In this document: piece by piece, positions 53,336-61,887 of the stretch
How the letters are laid out: each line of letters begins with the position of its first letter
Numbering within the stretch: position 1 is the first letter of the stretch
Origin: BOG-908 sp965199235
GTDB taxonomy: Bacteria; Pseudomonadota; Alphaproteobacteria; Acetobacterales; Acetobacteraceae
Direction of reading: 5' to 3'
Assembly (NCBI GenBank): GCA_965199235.1
Contig: CBDAQU010000002.1
Coordinates: 248,001 to 312,000, forward strand
Length of the DNA: 64,000 nt
Position numbers and translations under genes: made by a program
Notes under the pieces: model-generated
The model's input: only the letters and a program-made list of their open reading frames with translations
Database searches by the model: none
Told to the model about the DNA's origin: nothing

Positions 53336-54286
53336 TCAGGAGCCCTTGTTGAGTTCTGCGTCCTTGAGGTCGATTTTTTGCGGGATCAGATGCAGGCCTG
53401 CGAAAACGTCGGCGATCTGTTGCTGGCTGGCGATGTTGGCCGCGGTGATCGGCTTCACGCCGAAGCCGAGGCGACCCACGGCCTGTCTGACCGCCACAGG
53501 GTCCATGCCCATCGCGGGCGCCAGAAGCTTGACCACCTCGTCGCGGTGGGCGGCACCGTAGGCTTCGGTCTCCTTCAGGTCGGCCATCACCACGCGCATG
53601 ATGTCGGGATGGCCGGAGACGAAGTCGCGCGTGCCGAAGAGATACTGCCGGTTCTCGTCGATCACGCGCCCGCCCGGGCCCACACCGTCGCTGACGGTTC
53701 GGGTCTTCATCGCGACCTGAGCTGCGGAAAGATAGGGGTCCCAGATCGCCCAGGCATCCACGCTGCCGTTCTCGAAGGCGGGCCGCGCGTCGGAGGGTTT
53801 GAGGTATACGGCAATAACGTCGGCCGGCGTCAGCCCGCCCGAAGCCAATACCTGGACCAGCAGGTTGTGGACGTTGGAGCCCTTGTTCAGCGCGATCCTC
53901 TTGCCCCGCAGGTCGGCGATGCTGTGGATCGGAGAGTTCTCCGGCACGATCACCGCCTCGCCATGCGGGGTCGCCGGTTCCACGCCCACATAGACGAGCG
54001 GCACGCCCGCCGCCTGGCCGAAGATCGGCGGCGCGTCGCCCGCAGTGCCGAAATCGATGCTGTCCGCCCCCATCGCCTCCAGCAGCGCCGGACCGCCGAG
54101 GAACTCGGTCCAGGTGACTCGCACATGCAGCGGCGCCAGACGCTGTTCCAGCGTGCCCCGCGCTTTCTCGAAGACGAGCGTGCCGTATTTCTGGTAACCG
54201 ACCCGGATCGTAAGGTCTTCGGCAGATGCGAGCCTGGACGCGGACGCAAGCGCCAGAAGGACGCAGATCCTTGCACGTAAGCCCAT
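53336..54286 (-). CDS. ssuA: alkanesulfonate-binding protein
   Basis: 316 aa periplasmic solute-binding protein heading the ssuADCB operon. Signal peptide MGLRARICVLLALASASRLASAE; start at 54286 backed by GGAGGTGA 2 bases away. Mature chain begins TIRVGYQKYGTLVFEKARGTLE and shows the SsuA-type WTEFLGGPALLEAMGADSIDFG and GDAPPIFGQAAG. An inverted repeat TTATCC / GGATAA lies 20-60 bases upstream and could be an operator. Confidence 0.93.
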   Translation of the reverse strand: MGLRARICVLLALASASRLASAEDLTIRVGYQKYGTLVFEKARGTLEQRLAPLHVRVTWTEFLGGPALLEAMGADSIDFGTAGDAPPIFGQAAGVPLVYVGVEPATPHGEAVIVPENSPIHSIADLRGKRIALNKGSNVHNLLVQVLASGGLTPADVIAVYLKPSDARPAFENGSVDAWAIWDPYLSAAQVAMKTRTVSDGVGPGGRVIDENRQYLFGTRDFVSGHPDIMRVVMADLKETEAYGAAHRDEVVKLLAPAMGMDPVAVRQAVGRLGFGVKPITAANIASQQQIADVFAGLHLIPQKIDLKDAELNKGS

Positions 54287-54488
54287 GGTCACCTCCAACG
54301 TCACCACGCTTATCCTATATGTTGAGTAGGAAACAAGCGGATAAATCATGGCGCGCGTCGCAGGACGGCGGTGCGACACCTGCCGTTGAACGCCGTCCGG
54401 GGATCGGGATCACGGCCGACAAAGGCACCCACTTGCGCCAGCGCGCCGGGGATGGTCAGACCCGAAGCACAGCAAACAGGATGCCCGC

Positions 54489-54659
54489 ATGAGCGACACC
54501 TCCAAGCCGGCTTCAGACAAGTCGCGTTACGGCACGCCCCGGCCGAAAGTGGCGCCGTTCGCACGTTACGAGGGCACCTCTGCCTGGACGAAGAATCGCG
54601 TGCGCGTACGCGCCTATGCCAAGTTCCGCGCTGCCCAGCGCAAGGCGAAGACCGGCTAG
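54489..54659 (+). CDS. small basic protein of unknown function
   Basis: 56 aa, about a quarter Lys/Arg (SRYGTPRPKVAPFARYEG, TKNRVRVRAYAKFRAAQRK). Start supported by AGGA 7 bases before the ATG. No signal peptide or membrane helix; might bind nucleic acid, but no domain is known to me. Its TAG stop opens repeat copy B. Divergent from ssuA. Confidence 0.6.
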   Translation: MSDTSKPASDKSRYGTPRPKVAPFARYEGTSAWTKNRVRVRAYAKFRAAQRKAKTG

Positions 54660-54772
54660 AGCAATGTCACCCAGACTGGAACAGTCGGACTGACGAAATT
54701 GCTCGTCAGACCAAAAGCTAGACCGGTTTCACGCCCGCCTACTCGCGGACACTCCGCGTGAAACCGGTTTAG
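54657..54772. repeat. dispersed two-hairpin element, copy B
   Basis: Begins at the TAG of the small basic gene. Strong hairpin with 13-bp perfect arms ACCGGTTTCACGC (54722-54734) and GCGTGAAACCGGT (54756-54768), enclosing a small CCGC / GCGG stem. Its far end holds a TAA for the minus-strand frame at 54769. Confidence 0.88.
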
Positions 54773-54900
54773 ACGGGGACGATGTCCGCGGCGCCAAGCT
54801 CGATGCCGGGAAGCGCGCGCAGCGTGAGCAGATCGGCCGGGCTTGCCTGCGACACGGCGGCGTAGCCGTAGTCCGCAACCGTGATCAGCCGCCTGGACAC
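54769..54900 (-). CDS. possible 43-residue protein after the AI-2E gene
   Basis: Frame with GC-rich third positions (SRRLITVADYGYAAVSQ, ADLLTLRALPGIELGAADIV) and a stop formed by the end of repeat copy B. The GTG at 54900 is the only start; the frame is open upstream to the AI-2E stop without ATG. It may be a small gene or the tail of a lost one. No family recognised. Confidence 0.35.
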   Translation of the reverse strand: MSRRLITVADYGYAAVSQASPADLLTLRALPGIELGAADIVPV

Positions 54901-54954
54901 CCAGGGCGGCAGGCAGCCTGCTTGCCGTGCACGGGGTCTAGCTTTTCCTTTGGG

Positions 54955-56928
54955 CTACGCCGCCGCGCCCAGCGCCGGTTCAACGATTTGCGCCTGAGGA
55001 GCGGCCGCGATGCCCGACGCCTTGCGGGCCTGCTCCGTGCAGGCATCGACCGCTTCCTTCAGCGAGCTGGTGTAGTAGTCCGAGCCGATGGCCGAGCGTG
55101 TCTGCTCATCCTTCAGCGCCGAATCCCCGGTCGGCCAAAGCCCGACCAGGATCGGTGTGCCTTTCGGCAGGCGCTGACGGAGCCGGCGCATCAGGTAGCG
55201 CAGGTGAGACGGGCTGCCGCTGATGTCGAGGTAGGATATGCAGGCCATCGTGGCTTGGCCGACGTCGAACGTCTCGATCTTCTCGCGCGAGACCTCGCCG
55301 TAGCCGACCAGGCGCGCGCCCAGGCCGTGCTTGCCAAGCAGCTGCACCAGCATGGCGGAGGCTGCCTCGTCCAACGGGCCGCGCCCGGCGATGCAGAGGA
55401 CGGCGTGTTCCTCGCGCCAGGCGGGCGGCAGGCCCTGGTCGGCGGCCGGTGCCGTCTGCGGATCGGGGTTGCGCGGCAGCTCCTGCTCGTCGTCGGCAGT
55501 GCCGGCCGGGCTGCCAGCGTGCTTGGAAGCGGGCGGCTGCCTGTCGTCGTGGTCGGCCAGGCCGTGGACGAGAACCTTGACCGTGGCCTTCACGCGGTCG
55601 AGCTGCTCGTGGTCCAGCACGCCGCGCTGCGCATCGTTGGCGGCCAGCTGCAGGCCCTTGAGCGCCACTTCGTCGTAATAGGTGGAAAGCGAGCGTTCCT
55701 TCAGCTGAAGCTCGGCATGGTCCTGCGCCTCGTCGGCGTCGCCGGCCAGGATGCGCTGGTAGAAACTCTCGATCGGGGTCAGCGCGGGCTGGTCGCCCAG
55801 CATCACGTCGAGGAACTCCAGGCGTTTGACGTGCCGACCCATCACCACCAGGCACAGCGTCAGCGGTGTGGACAGGATCAACCCCACAGGGCCCCACACC
55901 CAGGACCAGAAGATGGCTGCAACGACGACGGAGAATGGCGACAATCCGGTGCTGTGGCCGTACACCGTCGGTTCGATCACCTGGCCGGTCAGACCCTCGA
56001 CCACCACATAGAGGCCGGCCGTCCACAGCACCATCGACCAGCCAGGCTCCACGGCGGCCGCCAGGCCCATCGGCAACAGCGCCGACAGCAGCGATCCCAC
56101 ATAGGGAACGAACCGAAGCAGGGCGGAGAGGATGCCCCACAGCACCGGGTTGGGCACGCCGATCAGCAGCAGGCCGAGCCCGATCACCACGCCGAACGCG
56201 GTGTTGATGCTGAGCTGGGTGAGGAAATACTTGCTCAGCCGGCGCGCCCCGTCATCCATGGCCAGCGTGGTGCCGTGCAGATCGTCCGAGCCCACCAGCC
56301 GGATCAGCCGGTCGCGCAGATCCTCGCGCTGCAGCAGCGCGAACACGGCCACGACGAAGACGATGCCGAAGGTGGCCAGCGGCGAGAGTATCGGCGCGAG
56401 GTAGCGCTCGGCCACCTCCAGCGGGGATGCCGCCGGCTGCGGCGCGACCACCGGCGCAGGCGCAGGCTGGCCGGCCGCGGCGGACGCTGGGTTCGACGAG
56501 GCAGCGCCGGGAGGCGGACGCCTGTTCTGCTGCCCGATGCTGTCGGCGAAATGCGACAGCCGGCCGACCGTGTAGTTGCGCACGGTAGCGACCTTCTTCT
56601 CGACCGTCGCGGCGTAGTGCGGCAGGTCGGTCGTAAGCTCCGCGATCTGCGTGCCGATTACCCCGCCGATCGCCAGGATCACGCCCAAGGCAAGCACCAC
56701 GCCGAGCAGCACGGAGGGTATGCGTCCCAGCCTGGCCCGCCGCAGCAGCGCCACCAGCGGCGCCAGCAGGAACGCCAGCAACAGCGCCAGCGTAACGGGC
56801 ACGAGCACCTCACGGCCGAAATACAGGATCGCCACGACCATGACGAACAGGGTCACCGCACGCGATGCGTCCGGGGCTGCAGCCTGGGCCACGGATTTCG
56901 GCGGCGGAGCGGTCTGGCTGTCTGGCAT
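54955..56928 (-). CDS. AI-2E-family transporter with long cytosolic tail
   Basis: 657 aa. The first 400 residues have about seven or eight membrane helices and the family's RFVPYVGSLLSALLP and EGLTGQVIEPTVYG motifs, with a Pro/Ala-rich loop at about 135-165. The tail (about 400-657) is soluble; its last 140 residues (HAVLCIAGRGPLDEAASAMLVQLLGKHG) look like a Rossmann-type, possibly cobalamin-binding-like, domain without the histidine motif. AI-2E proteins export various small molecules; the substrate is unknown. Confidence 0.85.
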   Translation of the reverse strand: MPDSQTAPPPKSVAQAAAPDASRAVTLFVMVVAILYFGREVLVPVTLALLLAFLLAPLVALLRRARLGRIPSVLLGVVLALGVILAIGGVIGTQIAELTTDLPHYAATVEKKVATVRNYTVGRLSHFADSIGQQNRRPPPGAASSNPASAAAGQPAPAPVVAPQPAASPLEVAERYLAPILSPLATFGIVFVVAVFALLQREDLRDRLIRLVGSDDLHGTTLAMDDGARRLSKYFLTQLSINTAFGVVIGLGLLLIGVPNPVLWGILSALLRFVPYVGSLLSALLPMGLAAAVEPGWSMVLWTAGLYVVVEGLTGQVIEPTVYGHSTGLSPFSVVVAAIFWSWVWGPVGLILSTPLTLCLVVMGRHVKRLEFLDVMLGDQPALTPIESFYQRILAGDADEAQDHAELQLKERSLSTYYDEVALKGLQLAANDAQRGVLDHEQLDRVKATVKVLVHGLADHDDRQPPASKHAGSPAGTADDEQELPRNPDPQTAPAADQGLPPAWREEHAVLCIAGRGPLDEAASAMLVQLLGKHGLGARLVGYGEVSREKIETFDVGQATMACISYLDISGSPSHLRYLMRRLRQRLPKGTPILVGLWPTGDSALKDEQTRSAIGSDYYTSSLKEAVDACTEQARKASGIAAAPQAQIVEPALGAAA

Positions 56929-57045
56929 GTCGGCTAGGTAACCTTAACGATAGTATTGATCGGCAACAGGCGCGGACACCCGTCCTGACGGTTCGCGCAA
57001 CGACAGATTTGATACCCTCGCGTGACCGCCGTCCAGCATGGCGCG

Positions 57046-57095
57046 TCAGGTCCAGGGCGCGCGTCAGGTCCAGGGCGCGCGTCAGGTCCAGGGCG
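57046..57095 (-). repeat. 18-bp tandem repeat of terminal codons and stop
   Basis: Three copies, on the minus strand each reading (R)APWT* in the gene's own frame, with stops at 57082-57084 (used), 57064-57066 and 57046-57048. Reading through one stop would add only six residues before the next. Confidence 0.88.
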
Positions 57096-58620
57096 CCAGC
57101 GCCCGGCGCAGCGCGGTGACGCCCCACAGCCTGCGTTCGCTCAACAGGCCGAGCGCTGCCGCCATCTGCGCGTCGCGGCCCCAGCCGGCCAGCGCCGCCA
57201 CCCGGCCGTCCTGCAGGTAGAACGCGCTGAACTCCGGCTTCTCCAGGTCGCCGTCCAGGACGACGTCGTCCCAGTGCTCCGCGTGCCCGATGTAGTCCAG
57301 GCGCTTGAGGAAATGGATGGTCCAGAAATACGGCACGGCGTCGTAGGCGACGCCGCCGCCGAGCATGTTGAGCGCCGCCACCCTGCCGTGCTGCTCGGCC
57401 ACCCGCCAGTGCTCCACGCGCACCATCTGCCCGTCGCCGCGCAGCGGAAAGGCCGCGATGTCTCCAGCCGCGTAGAGCCCATCGGCAGCGCGGAGCGTCG
57501 CATCGACCAGCACGCCGCCATCCTTGCGGCGCTCGACGTCTCGCAGCAGCGCCGTCTGTGGCGACACGCCCAGGCCCACGACGACGAGTTCGGCATCCAG
57601 CCGGCTGCCGCTCTTGAGGCGCACGCCGTTCACGCGCCGCTCGCCTTCCAGGGCCACCACCTCCTCGCCGAGCCGGAAGACGATCCCCTCGCGCTCGTGC
57701 ACCCGCCGGAACACCTGCCCGACCTCGCGGCCCAGCTGGCGCTCGAACGGGACGGCCTGCGGCGCCACCACCGTCACCTGCAGACCGCGCTCCCGCAGGC
57801 TGGCCGCAGCCTCCATGGCGATGAACCCTGATCCGACGATCACCGCAGACCGCGCCGCCTGCGCCGCAGCGGCGATCGCCTCCGCGTCCGCCGCGCTGCG
57901 CAGGACGAACACGCCGGGCAGGTCGCAGCCAGGCACGTCCAGCCTGCGCGGCGCGCCGCCGGTGGCAGCCAGGGCCGCGTGGTAGGCGAGCGTGCCGCCG
58001 TCATCGAAGGTGACGGAGCGGGCGGCGGGGTCGATCGAGGCCACCTTGCGGGCGACACGCTCGATACGGTTGCGGTCGTAGAATCCGGCCTCCTGCAGGG
58101 GCGTCTTCTCGCCGCCCTGCTTGCCGGAGAGCGCGTATTTGCTGAGCACGGTGCGGTCGTAGGGCAGGCGGTCCTCCTGGCCGATCATCACCACGCGTCC
58201 GCCGAAACCCTGCTCGCGCAAGGTCTGCGCCGCCGAGGACCCGGCGGCACCCGCACCCACGATGACCATGCACCGATCGTCGGCGCCGTCCTGGACCGGG
58301 CCCTCCTGCTGCCAGGCGTCGAGCTCGACCAGCACCCGCCCGTTACTGATCCGGGTTGCGTAGCGCGGCAGGTCGTCGACCGCGGGCGGCTCGGCCCGCC
58401 TGCCGGTGACGACGCTGAACGCCGCCTTGTGCCACGGGCAGGTCACCATCTCCCCCCGCAGCACGCCCTCGCTCAGCCTGCCGCCCGCATGCGGGCAGGT
58501 TTCCCCGACCGCGTGACATCTGCCGCCCACCGTGGCGAGCAGCATCGTGTGCCCGCCAGCCTGTACGGCGCGCATGCCGCCTTCGGCTAATTCCAGCTCC
58601 GCCCCGACATCGAACTCCAT
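57082..58620 (-). CDS. Rieske-AIF-type NAD(P)H:acceptor oxidoreductase
   Basis: 512 aa. The N-terminal Rieske [2Fe-2S] domain has Cys42-x-His44 (CPHAGG) and Cys61-x-x-His64 (CPWHKAAF). The pyridine-nucleotide-disulfide reductase part follows with CMVIVGAGAAGSSAAQTL (FAD), SAVIVGSGFIAMEAAASL (NAD(P)H) and LYAAGDIAAFPL. Layout matches apoptosis-inducing-factor-like (AIFL) and ferredoxin reductases. The ATG at 58620 is preferred over longer frames because it begins the Rieske domain. Ends in a tandem repeat of its last codons. Confidence 0.9.
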   Translation of the reverse strand: MEFDVGAELELAEGGMRAVQAGGHTMLLATVGGRCHAVGETCPHAGGRLSEGVLRGEMVTCPWHKAAFSVVTGRRAEPPAVDDLPRYATRISNGRVLVELDAWQQEGPVQDGADDRCMVIVGAGAAGSSAAQTLREQGFGGRVVMIGQEDRLPYDRTVLSKYALSGKQGGEKTPLQEAGFYDRNRIERVARKVASIDPAARSVTFDDGGTLAYHAALAATGGAPRRLDVPGCDLPGVFVLRSAADAEAIAAAAQAARSAVIVGSGFIAMEAAASLRERGLQVTVVAPQAVPFERQLGREVGQVFRRVHEREGIVFRLGEEVVALEGERRVNGVRLKSGSRLDAELVVVGLGVSPQTALLRDVERRKDGGVLVDATLRAADGLYAAGDIAAFPLRGDGQMVRVEHWRVAEQHGRVAALNMLGGGVAYDAVPYFWTIHFLKRLDYIGHAEHWDDVVLDGDLEKPEFSAFYLQDGRVAALAGWGRDAQMAAALGLLSERRLWGVTALRRALAPWT

Positions 58621-58720
58621 GCAACACCACTCCGTCTGCGGCCGGTGAACGGCCGATGCTTGCCGGAGCAACCGGATTTCGGCGAACCGGTTGCGCGGCT
58701 GGCCCATCGGTGTTGTCCGC

Positions 58721-60337
58721 TCAGAAGGTGCGGCCGAGCGACAGCGTGACGAAATCGCGGTCAGCGAGCGGCTGCTGCGTGACCGGGCCCAGGAAATGGG
58801 TGAACGACATGCCGAACTGCCAGACCGACCGGTAGGTCGCCGAAACGCTCGCGGTGACGTTGCCGACCCGCGCCACCTCGGCGGGATCGACGCTGGAGCG
58901 GCCGGACAGGCCCCATTGCACCCCCACCGGAACCGTCAGGTCGAGCTGCGGCAGGACCTCGAAATACTGCGGCGTGAACACCGCCTCCGCAGCGCTGGAG
59001 AACCGCGTCGTGCGCGCCAGGCGGTCGGCGCCGTCCCTCTCCACGCCAAGCAGGTCGGTCGTGGACAGCTCGGCATCGAGCGTCGCGCCCTGCCACAGCC
59101 GGCCCGTCGGCAGCTGCCGCTGGTAGGAGGCCAGCGCCAGCAGGGCCTGCCCGGTCGCGTAGCCGGCCGGGCCAGAACTGGTCGGGCCAGAACTGGTCGG
59201 GCAAGCCTGGCCGGTGCCGCAGGACGAACCCTGGCCGTGCAGGCCGGTGACCGCCTGCGGCGCACTTGGGCCGATGCTGTCGGACACGCCGGCGAAACCG
59301 GTGCTGACCAGCGGCATGTGCCGGCGAACCGAAACCTCGCCCGCCAGCGTGCCGTCGCCCGCATAGGTGCTGGCGCTGACGCCGAGCGTCTCTATGCCGC
59401 GCGGAAAGACCAGGTGATAGCCGGCCCCTTGCGCCTGCGCGAAGCCGTCCTTGGAATCGTAGCGCAGGGCATAGAGGCCGAGATCGACGACGTCGCTCGC
59501 GTAGCGCAGCGCAGCGCCGAACTGGCCGAAACCGCCGGGCGTGGAATCCGCGTCGCGGAACAGCGACGTGCCGCCCGGCAGGAACACCCGCTGGCCGCCC
59601 ACATCCTCGATGTCGGTGCTGCTGAAAAAGCTGGCGACGCCCGGCGTGCGGTCGCGGCGCCACTCCAGCTGCTCGTAGCCCTGCAGCGAGACGCCGCCGC
59701 CCAGGGTGGCGCGCCCGAAGACCTGCGTGACCGGCAGGTAGACCTGCTGGTTCTCCGCCAGCGGCTGGCTCAGCGCCTTGATCACGTCGACCGGCGCCTG
59801 GCCGGCGGCGATGCCGTCCTGCGGGAAGAACAGGCTCTCGCCCCACAGCAGCGACTGGCGGCCGATGCGCAGGGTGACCGGCACGCCCGCCACCTCGAAC
59901 CGGTCGCGCGCGAAGGCGGTTCCGAGCTCGATCTCGCCGCCTAGCAGCCTGCGCGTGTCGGCGGGGAAACGGTCGGCCGGGATGCCGATGGGGTTGAAGG
60001 TGCCGGCGCTGCGGTCGGCGTCGGTCTGATGGTAGATTGCGTCGTACCAGCCATCCACGCTGACCTCGAAACCCAGGTCGCCCCTCGTTGCGTCCAGCAC
60101 CGAGGTGACGTCCGCGCGTTCGGAGTTTACCCCTTTGCCGAAAGCCAGGTCCCCGTCGTCGGTGTTGGCGTTCTGCAGCAGCGCCTGGTCCTGGCCGTCC
60201 GTTCGCAAGCCCAGGGAGAGCCGGATCGAGGTATCCAGCCTGACGTTGAAGCCTTCTATGGTGCCCAGGTCGGCGGCTTGGGCCTGGGTCAGGCAAAGCA
60301 AGAATAGGCAAGCGCTTCTTTTTGCAAACAGAAGCAA
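58721..60337 (-). CDS. DUF1302-family outer-membrane protein; N terminus from a repeat
   Basis: 538 aa. A signal peptide (LLFAKRSACLFLLCLTQAQA) precedes a beta-barrel-like chain with WGESLFFPQDGI and the closing TLSLGRTF. The likely start is a TTG at 60337 with AAGGA 7 bases upstream. The start and first ten or so codons match one half of the palindromic element at 61754-61863. An in-frame 15-base duplication encodes TSSGP twice. DUF1302 and DUF1329 genes occur together in many proteobacteria, often with lipid or steroid degradation genes; here they are divergent, 25 bases apart. Confidence 0.8.
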   Translation of the reverse strand: MLLFAKRSACLFLLCLTQAQAADLGTIEGFNVRLDTSIRLSLGLRTDGQDQALLQNANTDDGDLAFGKGVNSERADVTSVLDATRGDLGFEVSVDGWYDAIYHQTDADRSAGTFNPIGIPADRFPADTRRLLGGEIELGTAFARDRFEVAGVPVTLRIGRQSLLWGESLFFPQDGIAAGQAPVDVIKALSQPLAENQQVYLPVTQVFGRATLGGGVSLQGYEQLEWRRDRTPGVASFFSSTDIEDVGGQRVFLPGGTSLFRDADSTPGGFGQFGAALRYASDVVDLGLYALRYDSKDGFAQAQGAGYHLVFPRGIETLGVSASTYAGDGTLAGEVSVRRHMPLVSTGFAGVSDSIGPSAPQAVTGLHGQGSSCGTGQACPTSSGPTSSGPAGYATGQALLALASYQRQLPTGRLWQGATLDAELSTTDLLGVERDGADRLARTTRFSSAAEAVFTPQYFEVLPQLDLTVPVGVQWGLSGRSSVDPAEVARVGNVTASVSATYRSVWQFGMSFTHFLGPVTQQPLADRDFVTLSLGRTF

Positions 60338-60348
60338 AAATCTTTCCT
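60306..60348 (-). repeat. half copy of the AGGCAAG element inside the DUF1302 start
   Basis: AGGCAAG (60306-60312), CTTCTTTTTGCAAACAGAAG and a short A-run match the reverse complement of the right half of the full element at 61754-61863. Confidence 0.8.
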
Positions 60349-60362
60349 TACTGGAAGTACCG

Positions 60363-61709
60363 ATGCGACGTGCGATGGTGGCGGTAGCGTTGCTGGCGGG
60401 TTGGCCGGCTGGGGCGGCGGTGACCGTGCAGCAGGCGGCGTCCCTGCACGGTGCTTTGACGCCGGTCGGGGCCGAGCGGGCAGGCAATGCTGCTGGAACG
60501 ATACCGGCCTGGACGGGCGGGCTTACGTTGCCGGCGTCCGCGGGCGAACGGCCGACCATCGCCGCGGACCCGTTTCCGGGCGAGCAGCCGCTGCTGACCA
60601 TCGATCCGTCCAACTTAGCGCGCTACGCAGCGCAACTGCCACAGGGCGCACTCGCCCTGTTTGCCCGCTTCCGCGACTACCGCATGCATATCTATCCCAC
60701 ACACCGTACGGCAGCCCTGCCCCAGACTGTCTACGATGCCATAGCGCGCAACGCGACACGCGCCCATGCGGCCCCGAGCGGCATCTCCCTGGGTGTGGCG
60801 GGTGCCGCCGGCGGCATCCCCTTCCCGATCCCGTCAAGCGGGGCCGAGCTGGTGTGGAACCACCTCCTCGCCTTCTGGGGTGCGGCGCGCGAGGACCACG
60901 TCAGCACCTACGTCGCAGCAGGAGACGGCACCATCGCGCAGACCGCAGGCTACAGCGAGGTGTCGGACTTCCCCTATTACGCGCCCGGTGCGACGCCGGA
61001 CAGCATCGGCCGATACTACTTCAAGACGCGCAGGCTGCAGGACGCGCCGCCCGCCAATGTCGGCCAGGGCTACATCGCCTGGCAGCCGCTGGACGTGGGC
61101 ACGGACCGCTTCGTGGCGTGGCGCTACCTGCCCGGCGAACACCGCTCCCGCAAGGCGCCGTCGCTGTCCTACGACACGCCCGACCCCGACAGCTCCGGTT
61201 ACGAGGCGCTGGACGACTACTACCTCTTCTTCGGCGGCCAGGACCGCTACGACTTCCGCATCCTGGGCAAGCGCGAGATGTTCATCCCCTACAACAACAA
61301 CGCGCTCGCCCATCGTCCGGCACGCGCGGCGATGGCGCCGCTGCACGCCAACCAGGACGCGCTGCGCTACGAGCTGCACCGCGTGTGGGTGGTCGAAGGC
61401 ACGCTCGCGCCCGGGGCGCACCACGTGGCGCCGCGCCGCCGGCTGTACATCGACGAGGACACCTGGATCGCCGCCTATGCCGAATCCTGGGACGAGGACG
61501 GCAGGCTGTGGAAGTTCGGCCAGGCGACGATGATGGTGCTGCCAAAGCTTCCGGCCGTGATCGGCGGCAGCACCTTCGTCTACGATCTCCTGCAGGGCGG
61601 CTACTGCTTCGACTTCGTGGTCTCGCCCGACGCCGACTACGCGATCACGCCGATGCACCGCGCCGACATGTTCGGCCCAGAAGCCCTGTCGGCCGACTCG
61701 CTGCGGTAG
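60363..61709 (+). CDS. DUF1329-family exported protein
   Basis: 448 aa, with a signal peptide (cut near AGAAVTVQ). DUF1329 features: IPAWTGGL, the DDYYLFFGGQDRYDFRILGKREMFIPYNNN block, RRLYIDEDTWIAAYAESWD and terminal YCFDFVVSPDADYAITPMHRADMFGPEALS. A LolB/LolA-like lipoprotein-carrier fold is believed for this family. Ribosome-binding site GGAAG 5-6 bases before the ATG lies within the divergent gap. Confidence 0.85.
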   Translation: MRRAMVAVALLAGWPAGAAVTVQQAASLHGALTPVGAERAGNAAGTIPAWTGGLTLPASAGERPTIAADPFPGEQPLLTIDPSNLARYAAQLPQGALALFARFRDYRMHIYPTHRTAALPQTVYDAIARNATRAHAAPSGISLGVAGAAGGIPFPIPSSGAELVWNHLLAFWGAAREDHVSTYVAAGDGTIAQTAGYSEVSDFPYYAPGATPDSIGRYYFKTRRLQDAPPANVGQGYIAWQPLDVGTDRFVAWRYLPGEHRSRKAPSLSYDTPDPDSSGYEALDDYYLFFGGQDRYDFRILGKREMFIPYNNNALAHRPARAAMAPLHANQDALRYELHRVWVVEGTLAPGAHHVAPRRRLYIDEDTWIAAYAESWDEDGRLWKFGQATMMVLPKLPAVIGGSTFVYDLLQGGYCFDFVVSPDADYAITPMHRADMFGPEALSADSLR

Positions 61710-61753
61710 GCTGGGTCCGGGGCGCCAGGCGCAAAACTTATCTGACCCGTGAA

Positions 61754-61863
61754 AGGCAAGCAGTCCTTTTTGCAAAAAGGACCAGAAAACCTCTGTTCAT
61801 TTGATCCGCGACAGCGGGACAAAGGTTTTTTGCTTCTTTTTTGCAAAAAAGAAGGACTTGCCT
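61754..61863. repeat. AGGCAAG...CTTGCCT palindromic element, full copy
   Basis: 110 bases bounded by AGGCAAG (61754-61760) and CTTGCCT (61857-61863). Contains a 20-bp perfect palindrome (61763-61782, GTCCTTTTTGCAAAAAGGAC) and a 22-bp one (61833-61854, CTTC then T-run, GC, A-run, GAAG). Fits between the convergent DUF1329 and anti-sigma genes and could terminate both. Confidence 0.9.
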
Positions 61864-61887
61864 CCGGTTTGGGTAGGCCGATCGGAA

